A stretch of DNA of 64,000 nucleotides from Aquisalimonas sp. 2447 (GTDB lineage: Bacteria > Pseudomonadota > Gammaproteobacteria > Nitrococcales > Aquisalimonadaceae): positions 2,572,501 to 2,636,500 of the forward strand of contig NZ_CP050695.1 in NCBI RefSeq assembly GCF_012044895.1, written 5' to 3'. Shown here in pieces: positions 1 through 7,600 of this stretch (positions are counted from its first letter, which is position 1; each line of letters starts with the position of its first letter). The notes under the pieces were generated by a model. The model saw only the letters and a program-made list of their open reading frames with translations. It was not told the origin of the DNA and did no database searches. The position numbers and the translations under genes are program-made.

Positions 1-646
1 GCCCGGGCTGGCGCCACTGCCCTTCCTCCAGCACGCCGGCGTTCAACCATTTGCCGATCAACCGAACCAGCACGCCGTCACGTACCCGCCGACGCAGCAC
101 CTCCCGCAACAGACCATGGTCGACCCGGTCAAAGAACTTGCGCACGTCAAGATCAATCACCCAGCCACCGCCCATCGCCATCAACGGCCGCCAGACCGCC
201 TGCAGCGCCTGGTGCGCCGAGCGTCCCGGGCGGAAGCCGTACGAGCCCTCGTGGAACTCCGGCTCGTAGACCGCCTCCAGCACCATCGCCACCGCCCGCT
301 GGAGCACCTTGTCCTCAAACGTCGGAATGCCGAGCGCTCGGCGCTCGCTCCCGTCACCCTTGGGGATCGAGGTGCCCCGCACCGGCGGCGCCCGGTACGC
401 CCCGGACTTCGCCCGCTCCAGCAGCGAGCTCAGGTTCGCCTCAAGCTCCTCGCCGTAGGCGGCACCCGTGCGACCATCAACGCCCGGCGCCCCGTCCTTG
501 CGCGTGCGTCGATACGCCTCACGCAACCACGCCTCGTCAATGTGATGGGCCAACGTCAAAAGCGGCCTGTCCGGAAGACGCCGCGCCAGATCCGCTATCT
601 GTTGGCATCGCGTTGAGATGAGATCAGAGTCCAATGCCTCCGCCAT
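1..646 (-). CDS. ltrA: Group II intron reverse transcriptase/maturase, N-terminal part (runs off window)
   Basis: Minus-strand frame starting at the ATG at 646 and still open at base 1. It reads as the N-terminal ~215 residues of a group II intron-encoded reverse transcriptase. Typical RT-0 to RT-3 blocks are visible: DGAPGVDG near residue 60, the IPKGDG block followed by [33 protein letters not shown], and [16 protein letters not shown]. The catalytic YADD box, the maturase X domain and any endonuclease domain lie beyond the window. The protein would splice and mobilise the intron RNA that encodes it. The family call is firm; intactness of the rest cannot be judged here. Confidence 0.93.
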   Translation of the reverse strand, partial: MAEALDSDLISTRCQQIADLARRLPDRPLLTLAHHIDEAWLREAYRRTRKDGAPGVDGRTGAAYGEELEANLSSLLERAKSGAYRAPPVRGTSIPKGDGSERRALGIPTFEDKVLQRAVAMVLEAVYEPEFHEGSYGFRPGRSAHQALQAVWRPLMAMGGGWVIDLDVRKFFDRVDHGLLREVLRRRVRDGVLVRLIGKWLNAGVLEEGQWRQPG

Positions 647-1245
647 CGGTCCCTCCAACAGCTCCACTCACACGGTCTCCCCTTCCCCTTCACCGGGTCC
701 GCTGGGGCGCGTTCCCCGGCTGCTCCGGTACTATGGGAGACTCCGACTGCCTGCCGCCCGTCTGGCACCGCTCTGGCTGTCCTCGCAGCACCATACCGCC
801 GCAGCGCCCTCAGCCTTCGCTCCAGCAGCAGGAGGACGCTCCCACCACTGGCCCGGACTGCGGATCAGCGGTCGCCCGCACCGTCTACTTCTTAGGCGGA
901 GACGACAGGCCCTCCCAGGTTCCTGGGGGACCCCAATGTGCCCATGCCCCGCTCTCGGACCCCGGCGGGCACACCACACCAGGCCTCTACAGTGCAGCGT
1001 TACTGCCTTCCGGTCTTCAGACACCGTCGGCACCCACAATGTCGCGGATTTCGGGGCTCAATCACGCAGCCTGGACACTCGCTGTCTACGCTTCACCACA
1101 GCAGTTACCCACTGCAGCGCAAGACTCGCTTCCGGCTGGTGGCCAACCTCTACCGGGCGGGCTCAACGGCCCGCTGGGTCCCTCTCGCAATTTCATGGCC
1201 GCCTCCATGCCACCAATCCCAAGCGACCAGGCTTCGCCTGGCGCT
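647..1245 (-). other. Probable 5' ribozyme part (domains I-III) of the group II intron
   Basis: About 600 bases upstream of the maturase start carry no convincing coding frame and are rich in short complementary GC segments. Group II introns place the maturase gene in domain IV, so the RNA domains I-III should lie exactly here on the minus strand. I could not place the intron 5' boundary (GUGYG-type start) with certainty; candidates lie in the 880-1245 range. Inferred from position rather than from a folded structure. Confidence 0.45.
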
Positions 1246-1355
1246 CCTGAAGGTCCACCCTACAGGTCTTGATGCACCGTCAACCGAGGGGTCGCGGCTC
1301 GCGCCGCTCCTACGGTCTGCCCGAGCCCGCGCATGGTGCATCTTGATGCACCGTG
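1246..1355. repeat. Cluster of REP-like palindromic repeats
   Basis: Three palindromic repeat types lie side by side: GAAGGTCCACCCTAC (1248-1266), a GATGCACC unit (1271-1280 and again within 1334-1352), and GTCGCGGCTCGCGCCGCTCC (1291-1310). All recur elsewhere in the window (2268-2386, 7515-7582, 35571-35595, 54032-54055, 54511-54536, 58212-58284 and others). They look like REP/BIME elements of intergenic DNA. Confidence 0.7.
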
Positions 1356-1393
1356 GAAAAGGTACCACTTGCTGACCCACCCAAACCCCTGTA

Positions 1394-1405
1394 CTGTACG
1401 TACAG
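1394..1405. promoter_or_regulatory. Palindromic operator upstream of phd-PIN module
   Basis: CTGTACGTACAG is a perfect 12-bp palindrome 15 bases before the antitoxin ATG, followed by the ribosome site AAGGAG at 1408-1413. Phd/YefM antitoxins repress their own operons by binding such palindromes, so this is the likely autoregulatory operator. Confidence 0.6.
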
Positions 1406-1420
1406 CCAAGGAGCAGCATC

Positions 1421-1663
1421 ATGCAAAAAATCGGATCTGAGGCCGCCCGGCGCCAATTGCCGGAACTACTGGAGCGGGCCCACAGAGGTGAACCCTCCAT
1501 CATAATGAAACGGGGTAAGCCCTACGCCTTGCTTGCGTCCCCGGACCAGTGCCGCATCCCATCAACCCAGGCGGGACTGCTCGGTTTGCGCGGCTCCGGG
1601 TCAGGGCTCTGGGGGGAGACTCCCGCCAAGACGGTGGCCGCCCTGCGGGAAGAATGGGACTAA
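1421..1663 (+). CDS. Phd/YefM-type antitoxin
   Basis: 80-residue protein. The N-terminal half matches the Phd/YefM DNA-binding fold (AARRQLPELLERAHRGEP followed by IIMKRGKPYALL). The C-terminal tail, ending in a charged TVAALREEWD segment, is the usual disordered toxin-neutralising part. It starts at the ATG 8 bases after AAGGAG. Its stop codon overlaps the start of the next gene (TAATG at 1661-1665), so toxin translation is probably coupled. Role inferred from family and arrangement: it binds and blocks the PIN ribonuclease and represses the operon. Confidence 0.85.
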   Translation: MQKIGSEAARRQLPELLERAHRGEPSIIMKRGKPYALLASPDQCRIPSTQAGLLGLRGSGSGLWGETPAKTVAALREEWD

Positions 1664-2100
1664 TGGAAGCATCCGAGCTTCCCGAAGGCGCATGGGTAAC
1701 GGTTGATACCGCACCCATCATCTACCTGATGGAGGACCACCCGACCTTCCTCGAACCCTATCTTCCGGTTTTCGAGCGCATCGAAGCAGGCACCCTTCAC
1801 GGGGTCGTATCAACGATCACACTGGCGGAATTCCTGAGCGGGCCTCTCCGAAACAGCGACGAAATCCTTGCGGACCGCTATTACCAAAGCCTGACCAACA
1901 GCAACAACTGGCACATTCAGGCGCTCGACGCCTCTTTATCTTTCACGGCCGCCCGCATCCGAACCCGATACGGCCTCAAACTACCCGATGCCATTCAGGT
2001 AGCTACAGCCATCTACAGCCAATCGTCTGCGCTGATCACCCACGACCGAGACTTTGCCAATGTCACGGAAATCCCCATTATAAACAGCGCCCACCGCTAG
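1663..2100 (+). CDS. PIN-domain ribonuclease toxin (VapC-like)
   Basis: 145 residues from the ATG at 1663, which overlaps the antitoxin stop. PIN-domain acidic residues are visible in order: TVDTAPIIYLME near the N-terminus, TLAEF, KLPDAIQVA, and THDRDF near the C-terminus. PIN toxins cleave tRNA or rRNA. The same frame is open further upstream, but that part lies inside the antitoxin gene and is not protein-like. Intact by inspection. Confidence 0.87.
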   Translation: MEASELPEGAWVTVDTAPIIYLMEDHPTFLEPYLPVFERIEAGTLHGVVSTITLAEFLSGPLRNSDEILADRYYQSLTNSNNWHIQALDASLSFTAARIRTRYGLKLPDAIQVATAIYSQSSALITHDRDFANVTEIPIINSAHR

Positions 2101-2112
2101 TGGCTCTCCTGG

Positions 2113-2163
2113 CTGCGTATTCCAGTCAAGGGGATCAGGGTTCCATTTGACTGGAATACGCAG
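2113..2163. repeat. Perfect 17-bp inverted repeat, probable insertion-sequence scar
   Basis: CTGCGTATTCCAGTCAA (2113-2129) and its exact reverse complement (2147-2163) flank a 17-base spacer. A nearly identical TGGAACCCTG...GGAATACGCA block occurs at 14659-14690. This may be the end of a departed transposon, for example IS21-like; the family is a guess. Confidence 0.5.
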
Positions 2164-2168
2164 CTGTG

Positions 2169-2258
2169 GAATCCGGCTCCGACCGGATCGGCGCATCGAC
2201 GGCGCCCGTCCCAAGGCGCTGATTGACCGCGGCAACCACAAGCTAATCGCGAGACTCC
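2169..2258 (+). pseudogene. hipA: hipA fragment with internal deletion
   Basis: The reading ESGSDRIGA joined to ARPKALIDRGNHKLIAR matches two separated parts of the hipA gene at 6276-7481 (ESGSDRIGA at about 6508-6534 and ARPKALVDRGDRKLIAK at about 6690-6740). The intervening ~150 bases are missing. The junction lies at a short shared ATCGGCG sequence, suggesting deletion between short direct repeats. Together with the ElyC-like relic at 2403-2717 it forms a decayed copy of the 6.3-8.35 kb segment. Confidence 0.8.
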
Positions 2259-2267
2259 TACAGATCT

Positions 2268-2386
2268 GTAGGGTGGACCTTCAGGTCCACCGAACCGGCT
2301 TCGATGAGCCACCTTGGCTTGCATGTCTGCGGAAGGTGGACCTGAAGGTCCACCCTACGGGTCGCGGGTCGCGCCGCTCCGGCAAG
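2268..2386. repeat. Inverted pair of GGTGGACC...GGTCCACC palindromes plus REP unit
   Basis: GTAGGGTGGACCTTCAGG (from 2268) and its inverted copy ending at 2359 flank a ~40-base spacer. A GTCGCGGGTCGCGCCGCTCC unit follows at 2361-2380. These are the same repeat families found at 1246-1355. Confidence 0.7.
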
Positions 2387-2402
2387 GAACGGAAAGGCCC
2401 CC

Positions 2403-2717
2403 TCACAGAATCCCCTGCACTCTTCCCCAGGCGAGGCCCAGGTATTCGTGAAAGGCCCGCTCCGTCATGCGCAGCCCGGTTGCCGACGGGCGCAGATAGT
2501 AAACGTTCCAGCCCGCCCCCGGCGGCCGTGCCGGCGCCATGTACTCCGTGGGTGCGGGAACGGGATCAAGCCCCTGGGCGCGAAACAGCGCCATGGCATC
2601 CAGCCGGCTGCTCACGGGCACGGCGGGATCCGGCGCATGCCCGCCGCCGAGTCGCCGCCGCCCAAGCCAGAGCGCCACGAGCCCGCACAGCAGAAGCAGC
2701 CCCACCAGGGGGCTCAT
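2403..2717 (-). pseudogene. Truncated ElyC/YdcF-like (DUF218) paralogue
   Basis: Reads as a shortened copy of the protein at 7601-8350. It keeps the N-terminal membrane segment and LGRRRLGG, then jumps to VPVSSRLDAM, then to ALFRAQGLDPVPAPT, and ends with YYLRPSATGLRMTERAFHEYLGLAWGRVQGIL (split: YYLRPSATGLRMTERA, FHEYLGLAWGRVQGIL). The central DUF218 segment with the GAGH and SASHMPRS regions is lost. The frame is still open, so a short product is possible, but the fold cannot form. Confidence 0.8.
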
Positions 2718-2830
2718 CCCGCACCACCAGCTTGATATCGATATCCCCGGACATCCTTTGCCACAATGGCTGGACTGTCGATACCGAGCGCATCGGCCAC
2801 ATCGGCAAACAGCCCAGGATCGATGGTCAC
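2714..2830 (-). pseudogene. Fragment of an AbiEii-type nucleotidyltransferase toxin gene
   Basis: A 38-codon frame from GTG at 2830 contains FADVADALGIDSPAIVAKD, which resembles the N-terminal start of AbiEii/AbiGii nucleotidyltransferase toxins (LGI-SPAIVEKD). It overlaps by GTGA with an upstream minus-strand frame ending GRYRLGVERGTA, which could be the tail of the AbiEi antitoxin. The expected catalytic region is absent. Weak but consistent with two other broken AbiE loci at 23.7-28.0 kb. Confidence 0.4.
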
Positions 2831-2924
2831 GCGGTGCCCCGCTCGACACCCAGACGATAGCGGCCGAATCCCGCTATCACACCCCACGAACCCGAGGCTT
2901 CATCCGCTGCGCGCGCTCCCTTGT

Positions 2925-2979
2925 ATGTCATTCTGGCACCAACATTGACTTTCCCTCTTCGTGTGCCATTCTGGCACCA
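2925..2979. promoter_or_regulatory. Direct-repeat operator region of tacAT
   Basis: Two copies of CATTCTGGCACCA (ends at 2941 and 2979) are spaced 38 bp apart, upstream of the DUF1778 antitoxin gene. Ribbon-helix-helix antitoxins bind repeated short operators, so these are probable autoregulatory sites. Confidence 0.5.
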
Positions 2980-3029
2980 GCTGCACACGCTTGTGCACAC
3001 AACGATCCGGAAACACACGAGGTGTCGCA

Positions 3030-3365
3030 ATGACAGCGGCAACGGACAAAGAGCAGGAAAAGCGGCTGGTCGCCCGTGCCAACCCCGAGATCCATCGACG
3101 GATCGCGGAGGCAGCAGAATTACAAGGATCGACTGTCTCCCAGTTCCTGCTTGATGCTGCACTGGAGCGCGCCATCGAAGTCACAGAGCGTGCAACCCGG
3201 GTCAATACGAGCCGCGAGGCCTTCGAAAACATGATGGTGGCTCTGGACCAACCGGCACGCCCCCTGCCCCGTCTCAGGAAGGCAGCGCGACGGTACAAGG
3301 AACAAGTACATGCCCCGGATCAGGAAAGAGAAACTGAACAGGAACCACCGCCGCGAGGACTTTGA
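3030..3365 (+). CDS. tacA: DUF1778 ribbon-helix-helix antitoxin (TacA-like)
   Basis: 111 residues from ATG at 3030. It contains the DUF1778 pattern: RLVARANPEIHRRIAEAAE, GSTVSQFLLDAALERA, and a C-terminal FENMMVALDQPARPLPRLRKA tail that in this family wraps the acetyltransferase toxin. The gene overlaps the toxin gene by 56 bases. In-frame codons upstream of 3030 cross the operator repeats, so 3030 is the preferred start. Its likely role is to neutralise the TacT-like toxin and repress the operon together with it. Confidence 0.9.
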   Translation: MTAATDKEQEKRLVARANPEIHRRIAEAAELQGSTVSQFLLDAALERAIEVTERATRVNTSREAFENMMVALDQPARPLPRLRKAARRYKEQVHAPDQERETEQEPPPRGL

Positions 3366-3813
3366 CTGCGGGGTTGAAGAACTCAACACGTTCATTCAGA
3401 GAACAGCACGGCGACAGGGTGAGCGCCACCTGGTGCGAACAACAGTGCTGGTTCATGCCGACCAACCCGCAAACATCTTGGCTTACTACTCCACCTCCCC
3501 CTGCGAAATCATAGCGCCGCCCGGAGTGCGGGCCTGGAAGAACTACCCGCACGCCGTTCCCTTCCTGCGTATGGCGCGGCTGGCCGTAGACCTGGACGCC
3601 CAGGGTCAGGGATTCGGTGAACTGGCGCTACTCTCCGCCATTGACGACGCGGCGACCATCTCCCGGCAGTTCACCGCCATCGGCGGATTAGTGGTGGATG
3701 CGAAAGACCAACAAGCCGCTGACTTTTACGCGCAGTACAGCTTTCTCAGGATCGAAGAAGGCGGGCTACAACGCTTCCTGGCGATTCGGGACTGCATCTC
3801 CCTTAATGGATGA
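3310..3813 (+). CDS. tacT: GNAT acetyltransferase toxin (TacT-like)
   Basis: 167-residue GNAT-fold protein. The start region EDFDCGVEELNTFIQRTARRQ and the beta-strand LAYYSTSP are typical. The acetyl-CoA pyrophosphate loop appears as VDLDAQGQGFGELALLSA (about residues 93-110), and the C-terminal DAKDQQAADFYAQYSF carries the conserved FY motif. TacT-family toxins acetylate aminoacyl-tRNA and block translation. Complete, and paired with a DUF1778 antitoxin. Confidence 0.9.
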   Translation: MPRIRKEKLNRNHRREDFDCGVEELNTFIQRTARRQGERHLVRTTVLVHADQPANILAYYSTSPCEIIAPPGVRAWKNYPHAVPFLRMARLAVDLDAQGQGFGELALLSAIDDAATISRQFTAIGGLVVDAKDQQAADFYAQYSFLRIEEGGLQRFLAIRDCISLNG

Positions 3814-3946
3814 AATTGACAGCCCCCAACCAGACCCTGCTTGGCCGGAAACATGCTTGACAAGCCTAATCAGGATGATGAGTATTCGTCTAATACTCTG
3901 TACACAACGCTTTTCACGTCCTATAAAACGAACACACAGGCAGGAG

Positions 3947-4279
3947 ATGAAACGCACCCGAAGCTACTCAAAGGTCACGCGTCACGCCCTGTCGATCCTC
4001 GGTAAGTTGATCCGGCTTGGCCGCATCGAGCGTGGCATGACGGCGCAGGACCTCGCCGACCGCGCGGGCATCAGCCGTGCCACACTCTACACCATCGAAA
4101 AAGGCAAGCCCGGTTCGGAAATCGGCACCGTGTTCGAGGTCGCCGCGCTGGCCGGCGTTCGGCTGTTCGGTGATGACGATCGCACGCTGGCCATGCACCA
4201 GGTTCGGCTGGATGAGAAGCTGACGCTGTTGCCAAAGAGCGTCCGGCCTTCGAAACGCGATGTCGATGATGACTTCTAG
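3947..4279 (+). CDS. hipB: HipB-like XRE antitoxin/regulator
   Basis: 110 residues. The central helix-turn-helix reads ERGMTAQDLADRAGISRATL followed by YTIEKGKPG. It is upstream of and overlapping hipA (hipA ATG at 4260, hipB stop at 4277-4279), the normal hipBA arrangement. The AGGAG stretch at 3942-3946 abuts the ATG, unusually close, so the start could be slightly different. HipB binds operators and holds the HipA kinase inactive. A possible promoter or operator lies in the AT-rich GTATTCGTCTAATAC at 3890-3904. Confidence 0.85.
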   Translation: MKRTRSYSKVTRHALSILGKLIRLGRIERGMTAQDLADRAGISRATLYTIEKGKPGSEIGTVFEVAALAGVRLFGDDDRTLAMHQVRLDEKLTLLPKSVRPSKRDVDDDF

Positions 4280-4379
4280 GCACGAGCAACCCACCGAAGC
4301 CTATGTCTGGGTGTGGCTACCCCTTGCGACGGAACCAGTCGTGGCCGGGCGGATTGCACAAGACGGCGACCGCCTCGTA
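4260..4379 (+). pseudogene. hipA: hipA 5' part, separated by IS605-type insertion
   Basis: Encodes the start of a HipA kinase (AYVWVWLPLATEPVVAGRIA, then QDGDRLV), which normally continues into F-Y-x-x-S-Y-L. The continuation FNYGASHLRRDDAIPVYLP is found after the IS element from base 6276. Joining base 4379 to 6276 restores the frame exactly (GDRLV-FNYG). The gene is therefore interrupted, not mutated. Confidence 0.9.
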
Positions 4380-4435
4380 TTGAAGCCTCCGACGACTCAT
4401 TCCCTAACGGGAATTGAGTCGCGGAATCCGATCAC
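4380..4435 (-). ncRNA. Candidate reRNA/omega-RNA 3' end at the element right end
   Basis: In IS605 elements the guide RNA for TnpB comes from the tnpB 3' region through the right end, with the guide taken from flanking DNA. Here the right end (minus strand, 4435 down to 4380) contains the conserved palindrome and ends GGCTTCAA, nearly the same as the right end of the second element at 37575-37630. The guide would then be hipA sequence just beyond 4380. Inferred from position and conservation only. Confidence 0.4.
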
Positions 4436-5776
4436 TCACGCAGCAGCCATGGCCGTTGGCCACAGGCTGGAGAGCGTCACCGGGCTTCGCGGTGTGGAGG
4501 CGGACTTTGGCCGCCCCGCACCCGCCTGACCCTCTCGGGCCGGGCGGTGAATACTGACAATGCCTCTTGCCGCAATGTTGTAAGCGGCGTTGAGGTCAGT
4601 GCTGTAACGCTTGCCGCCAGGGAAGGTGCAAAGGCTCGCATTGCCCTTGTCCCGCCGCACCTTGCCGGAGCCATCAAACGCCTGGGAGGAGGTGCCTCGG
4701 GGGTAGACAGCAAGGGTTCGCAGTCCGGCCTCAGCCGCCTTCGTCTCAATGCGCTCGACAAGCAGTCGGTGGAACCAGCGGTGGAAGCGCTGGCGCAACC
4801 CTGAGCGCCGTCGACCAGCTGTTGGCCGCCAGCCCTTGAGCTGCTCGACGGCAATGGCTTGTGCACCGTGTGCCAGCGCCTCGTTGACGATGCGCCGGCT
4901 GATCTGGTGAGCGGCATTGTCGAACAGCCCACGCAACCGGCGATGATCCCGGGCGCAGAAACCCGGTGGGAGCCGGCAGCCGTGGCGCGTGTGCTGTCGT
5001 GCCGCCTTCTGGATGCGGGCGATCAGTCGCGCCTCGCGGTCTTTGTCGCTCCGCCCGAGGAAGCCCCGGGCGTGCACAGTGCCGCTTGCGTCGATGACCG
5101 CCCAGGTGGAGGCGGTGTTGATCCCGACATCGACCGACAGCACGCGGTCGATATCAGCGTTGCTCGGGAGACGCACGCGCCTCTCGACAGGCACCGAGAG
5201 CATGTAGCGCCCACGTTTGTTGACCAGACTCGGTGACAGTTGCCTCCCCTGCTTGATATGGCGCTTGTCGCCGGCAAGCCCGAACGCCATCCACACCCAG
5301 TCGCCACGGTGGACGACCTTGATTTCTGCCCGGCTGTGATCGCTATTGAAGCGAATGCACTGGCCCCGGTAGAGCGCCGGATAGGTGTTGGTCGCACAAA
5401 CAAGCTGGGGCGGCTTCACCGTCGCTTTTTTGCGATCCCCGGCGCGCCAGCGCTCGAAGCGCGTATTGAATGAGCGCACCTGTCCGGCGGCGTCCATGAT
5501 GGCGACGCGGCGGAGGTAGCTCGGGAACTTGTAGTAACGGCGCGCGAAGTACGGATAGCGCACCTCGGGGCGTTTGCTCGTGGGATGGATCAGCTGCTCG
5601 ATCTCTTTGACAACGGCATTGCCATCGAAGCGGCCAAGCGCAGGCCAGTGCGTCATCATCACCGTCATCAGATCGCGTACGAGGTTGCGATAGACCAAAA
5701 GCGTTGCATCGAGGGCTTCACGCTGCTCGGGTTGCTGCACCTTGACGCTGAGCTTGTCGGAGCGGATGATCTTCAT
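4436..5776 (-). CDS. tnpB: TnpB, RNA-guided nuclease of IS605 element
   Basis: 446 residues. RuvC-like catalytic residues are visible: D216 in SVDVGINTAS, E311 in AVEQLKGW, and D394 in STDLNAAYNIA. The usual zinc ribbon before the last motif is not seen: the region reads GTSSQAFDGSGKV...SLCTFPGGKRY with only one cysteine, instead of two CxxC pairs. The second element's TnpB (36234-37574) shares this feature and the same length, so it is a subgroup trait rather than damage. TnpB proteins cut DNA next to a short TAM matching the insertion target, here predicted TTGAA. Confidence 0.92.
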   Translation of the reverse strand: MKIIRSDKLSVKVQQPEQREALDATLLVYRNLVRDLMTVMMTHWPALGRFDGNAVVKEIEQLIHPTSKRPEVRYPYFARRYYKFPSYLRRVAIMDAAGQVRSFNTRFERWRAGDRKKATVKPPQLVCATNTYPALYRGQCIRFNSDHSRAEIKVVHRGDWVWMAFGLAGDKRHIKQGRQLSPSLVNKRGRYMLSVPVERRVRLPSNADIDRVLSVDVGINTASTWAVIDASGTVHARGFLGRSDKDREARLIARIQKAARQHTRHGCRLPPGFCARDHRRLRGLFDNAAHQISRRIVNEALAHGAQAIAVEQLKGWRPTAGRRRSGLRQRFHRWFHRLLVERIETKAAEAGLRTLAVYPRGTSSQAFDGSGKVRRDKGNASLCTFPGGKRYSTDLNAAYNIAARGIVSIHRPAREGQAGAGRPKSASTPRSPVTLSSLWPTAMAAA

Positions 5777-5805
5777 TTCAATAATATATTAGATCAGGCG
5801 TTAAA

Positions 5806-6222
5806 ATGAAACACAAAACGACGCTTAGAACCCGTAGTCACGGTGCATTCAGGCTGCACTACCATATTGTATTCGTGATTAGATACTGTAACCCGGTGAT
5901 GAATGCAGCGATGATCGAGCGCCTCCAGGAGATCTTTGCCGATGTGCTCAGCAAGTGGGGTTGCAGCCTCACAGAGTGCAACGGCGAGGCTGATCACGTG
6001 CATCTCCTCATCGAGGCGCACCCGGCACTGGATCTCTCGCGGCTGATCGGGAATCTGAAAACGGTCAGCGCCCGCCGCATGCGTCAGGAGTTTGCTCAAC
6101 GTCTTGCGCGGTGGTTCTGGAAGCCCTACTTTTGGTCGCGCGCCTACGCAGTTACGACGACCGGTGGGGCCAATCTCGACACCGTGAAGCAATATGTTCT
6201 CAGCCAGGAAAGCCCGCCTTGA
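5806..6222 (+). CDS. tnpA: TnpA, Y1-type HUH transposase (IS200-like)
   Basis: 138 residues, normal for IS200 TnpA. The metal-binding HUH motif is DHVHLLIE (H64, H66), and the nucleophile is Y130 in VKQYVLSQ. It excises and inserts the element as single-stranded DNA and can precisely restore the target. It is divergent from tnpB. Both genes look intact, so the element may still be mobile. Confidence 0.93.
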   Translation: MKHKTTLRTRSHGAFRLHYHIVFVIRYCNPVMNAAMIERLQEIFADVLSKWGCSLTECNGEADHVHLLIEAHPALDLSRLIGNLKTVSARRMRQEFAQRLARWFWKPYFWSRAYAVTTTGGANLDTVKQYVLSQESPP

Positions 6223-6275
6223 CCGACGACTCATTCCCTTGTGGGAATTGAGTCGCGGAATGCGGCGGGCACTTG

Positions 6276-7481
6276 TTCAACTACGGCGCCAGCCACCTCC
6301 GGCGTGACGACGCAATCCCGGTCTATCTCCCGGAACTGCCGCTGCGCCGCGGCCTGATCGAGCCGTACCCCGGCCTCACCATGCCGAGCAGCCTTCGTGA
6401 CGGCTCGCCAGATGCCTGGGGTCGTCGCGTCATCATCAACCGTCTCGTCGGCGCAAAAAACACCGAAGACGACGCCGATCACATCAACGAACTGACCTAC
6501 CTGCTGGAGTCCGGCTCCGACCGGATCGGCGCACTGGATTTCCAGGAGTCAGCCACGGAATACGTGCCGCGTGTAGCCGGCGAAGCCCCGTACGAAGAGC
6601 TCCTGGCCGCGGCCGAGCGTGTCGAAAAAGGCTTACCGCTAACTCCGGCGCTGGATCAGGCCCTCAACCACGGCACCTCCATCGGCGGCGCCCGTCCCAA
6701 GGCGCTGGTTGACCGCGGCGACCGCAAGCTGATCGCGAAACTCTCATCGAGCACCGATCTCTATAACGTCGTCAAGGCGGAGTTCATGGCGATGCGTCTG
6801 GCGGCATCCTGCGGTCTGAACGTAGCACCGGTCAGACTCGTTCACGCAGCGGGCAAGGACGTGCTCCTGATTGAACGGTTCGACCGCAGCAAGGCGAAAG
6901 GCGGCTGGCGGCGTCGCGCCATGGTCTCCGCACTCACCATGCTCGGGCTCGACGAGATGATGGCACGCTACGCCTCCTACGAAGAACTCGCCGAAATCAT
7001 CCGCCACCGCTTCACCGATCCCAAGAGAACGCTGCGCGAAGTCTTCGGGCGCATTTGTTTCAACATCCTCTGCGGCAACACGGACGATCATGCCCGGAAC
7101 CATGCGGCCTTCTGGGACGGCGTCATGCTCACCCTGACACCGGCCTATGATATCTGCCCGCAGGCGCGGACCGGCAACGAAGCGACCCAGGCGATGCTCA
7201 TCAAGGGTGAGAACCGTATGAGCACGCTACGCGCGTGCCTGGATGCCGCTGCCGACTTCCACCTGGACCACGACGCTGCCCAGAGCATCATCACCGCCCA
7301 GATCAAAACGATTGCCCGCCAGTGGAACGCCACCGCCGACGAAGCCGCAATGCCCCCCACGGACCGGAAACTTCTCGCCGGACGGCAGTTTCTCAATCCC
7401 TTCTGCATGGAAGGACTCGGTGACGAACACACCACGCTAAAACATACTTTCGACCAGGCACTGGACAACCTAACAGGTTAA
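6276..7481 (+). pseudogene. hipA: hipA main part (kinase core), cut from its 5' end by the IS
   Basis: About 400 residues of HipA serine/threonine kinase. The N-terminal FNYGASHLRRDDAIPVY continues the 4260-4379 part. Later blocks are GTSIGGARPKALVD (Gly-rich loop), KAEFMAMRLAASCGLN, LLIERFDR, the catalytic CGNTDDHARNHAAFW, and the AYDI metal site. HipA phosphorylates a tRNA synthetase (GltX in E. coli). A TTG at 6273 could allow an N-truncated product, which would lack the first beta-strands. Functional recovery is expected if the IS excises. Confidence 0.88.
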
Positions 7482-7514
7482 TCAACCTCTCGCCCCGAAT
7501 CGTAGAAGCGCCGC

Positions 7515-7582
7515 AAACCGCGACCCGTAGGATGCATCTCGATGCACCGTCAACGAAAATCGCGGCTCGCGCCGCTCCTACA
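7515..7582. repeat. REP-like repeats between hipA and the ElyC-like gene
   Basis: GATGCATCTCGATGCACC (7531-7548) and TCGCGGCTCGCGCCGCTCC (7560-7578) sit between convergent genes. The same two families occur at the matching place in the decayed copy (2268-2386). They may help terminate transcription from both sides. Confidence 0.65.
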
Positions 7583-7600
7583 ACGGACGGGAAAGCCCTC

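Larger units (their letters stand above)
4380..6275. mobile_element. IS200/IS605-family element with divergent tnpA and tnpB
   Basis: The element carries tnpB (minus) and tnpA (plus), divergent with a 29-bp gap. Subterminal imperfect palindromes lie at both ends (CGACTCATTCCC...GGGAATTGAGTCG at 4394-4423 and again at about 6224-6256). On the tnpB-sense strand the left end follows TTGAA and the right end reads GGAGGCTTCAA. Removing 4380-6275 reconstitutes hipA in frame, which fixes the borders. No target duplication, as expected for single-strand HUH transposition. Confidence 0.9.

Noticed and set aside
1000-1250. Short open frames in the intron upstream region
   Set aside because: Frames on both strands are low-complexity and overlap the expected group II ribozyme; no domain seen.
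5806-6222. RAYT-type (REP-associated) TnpA
   Set aside because: The protein has the short IS200-type layout next to tnpB, with element ends unlike the REP units; it belongs to the IS605 element.
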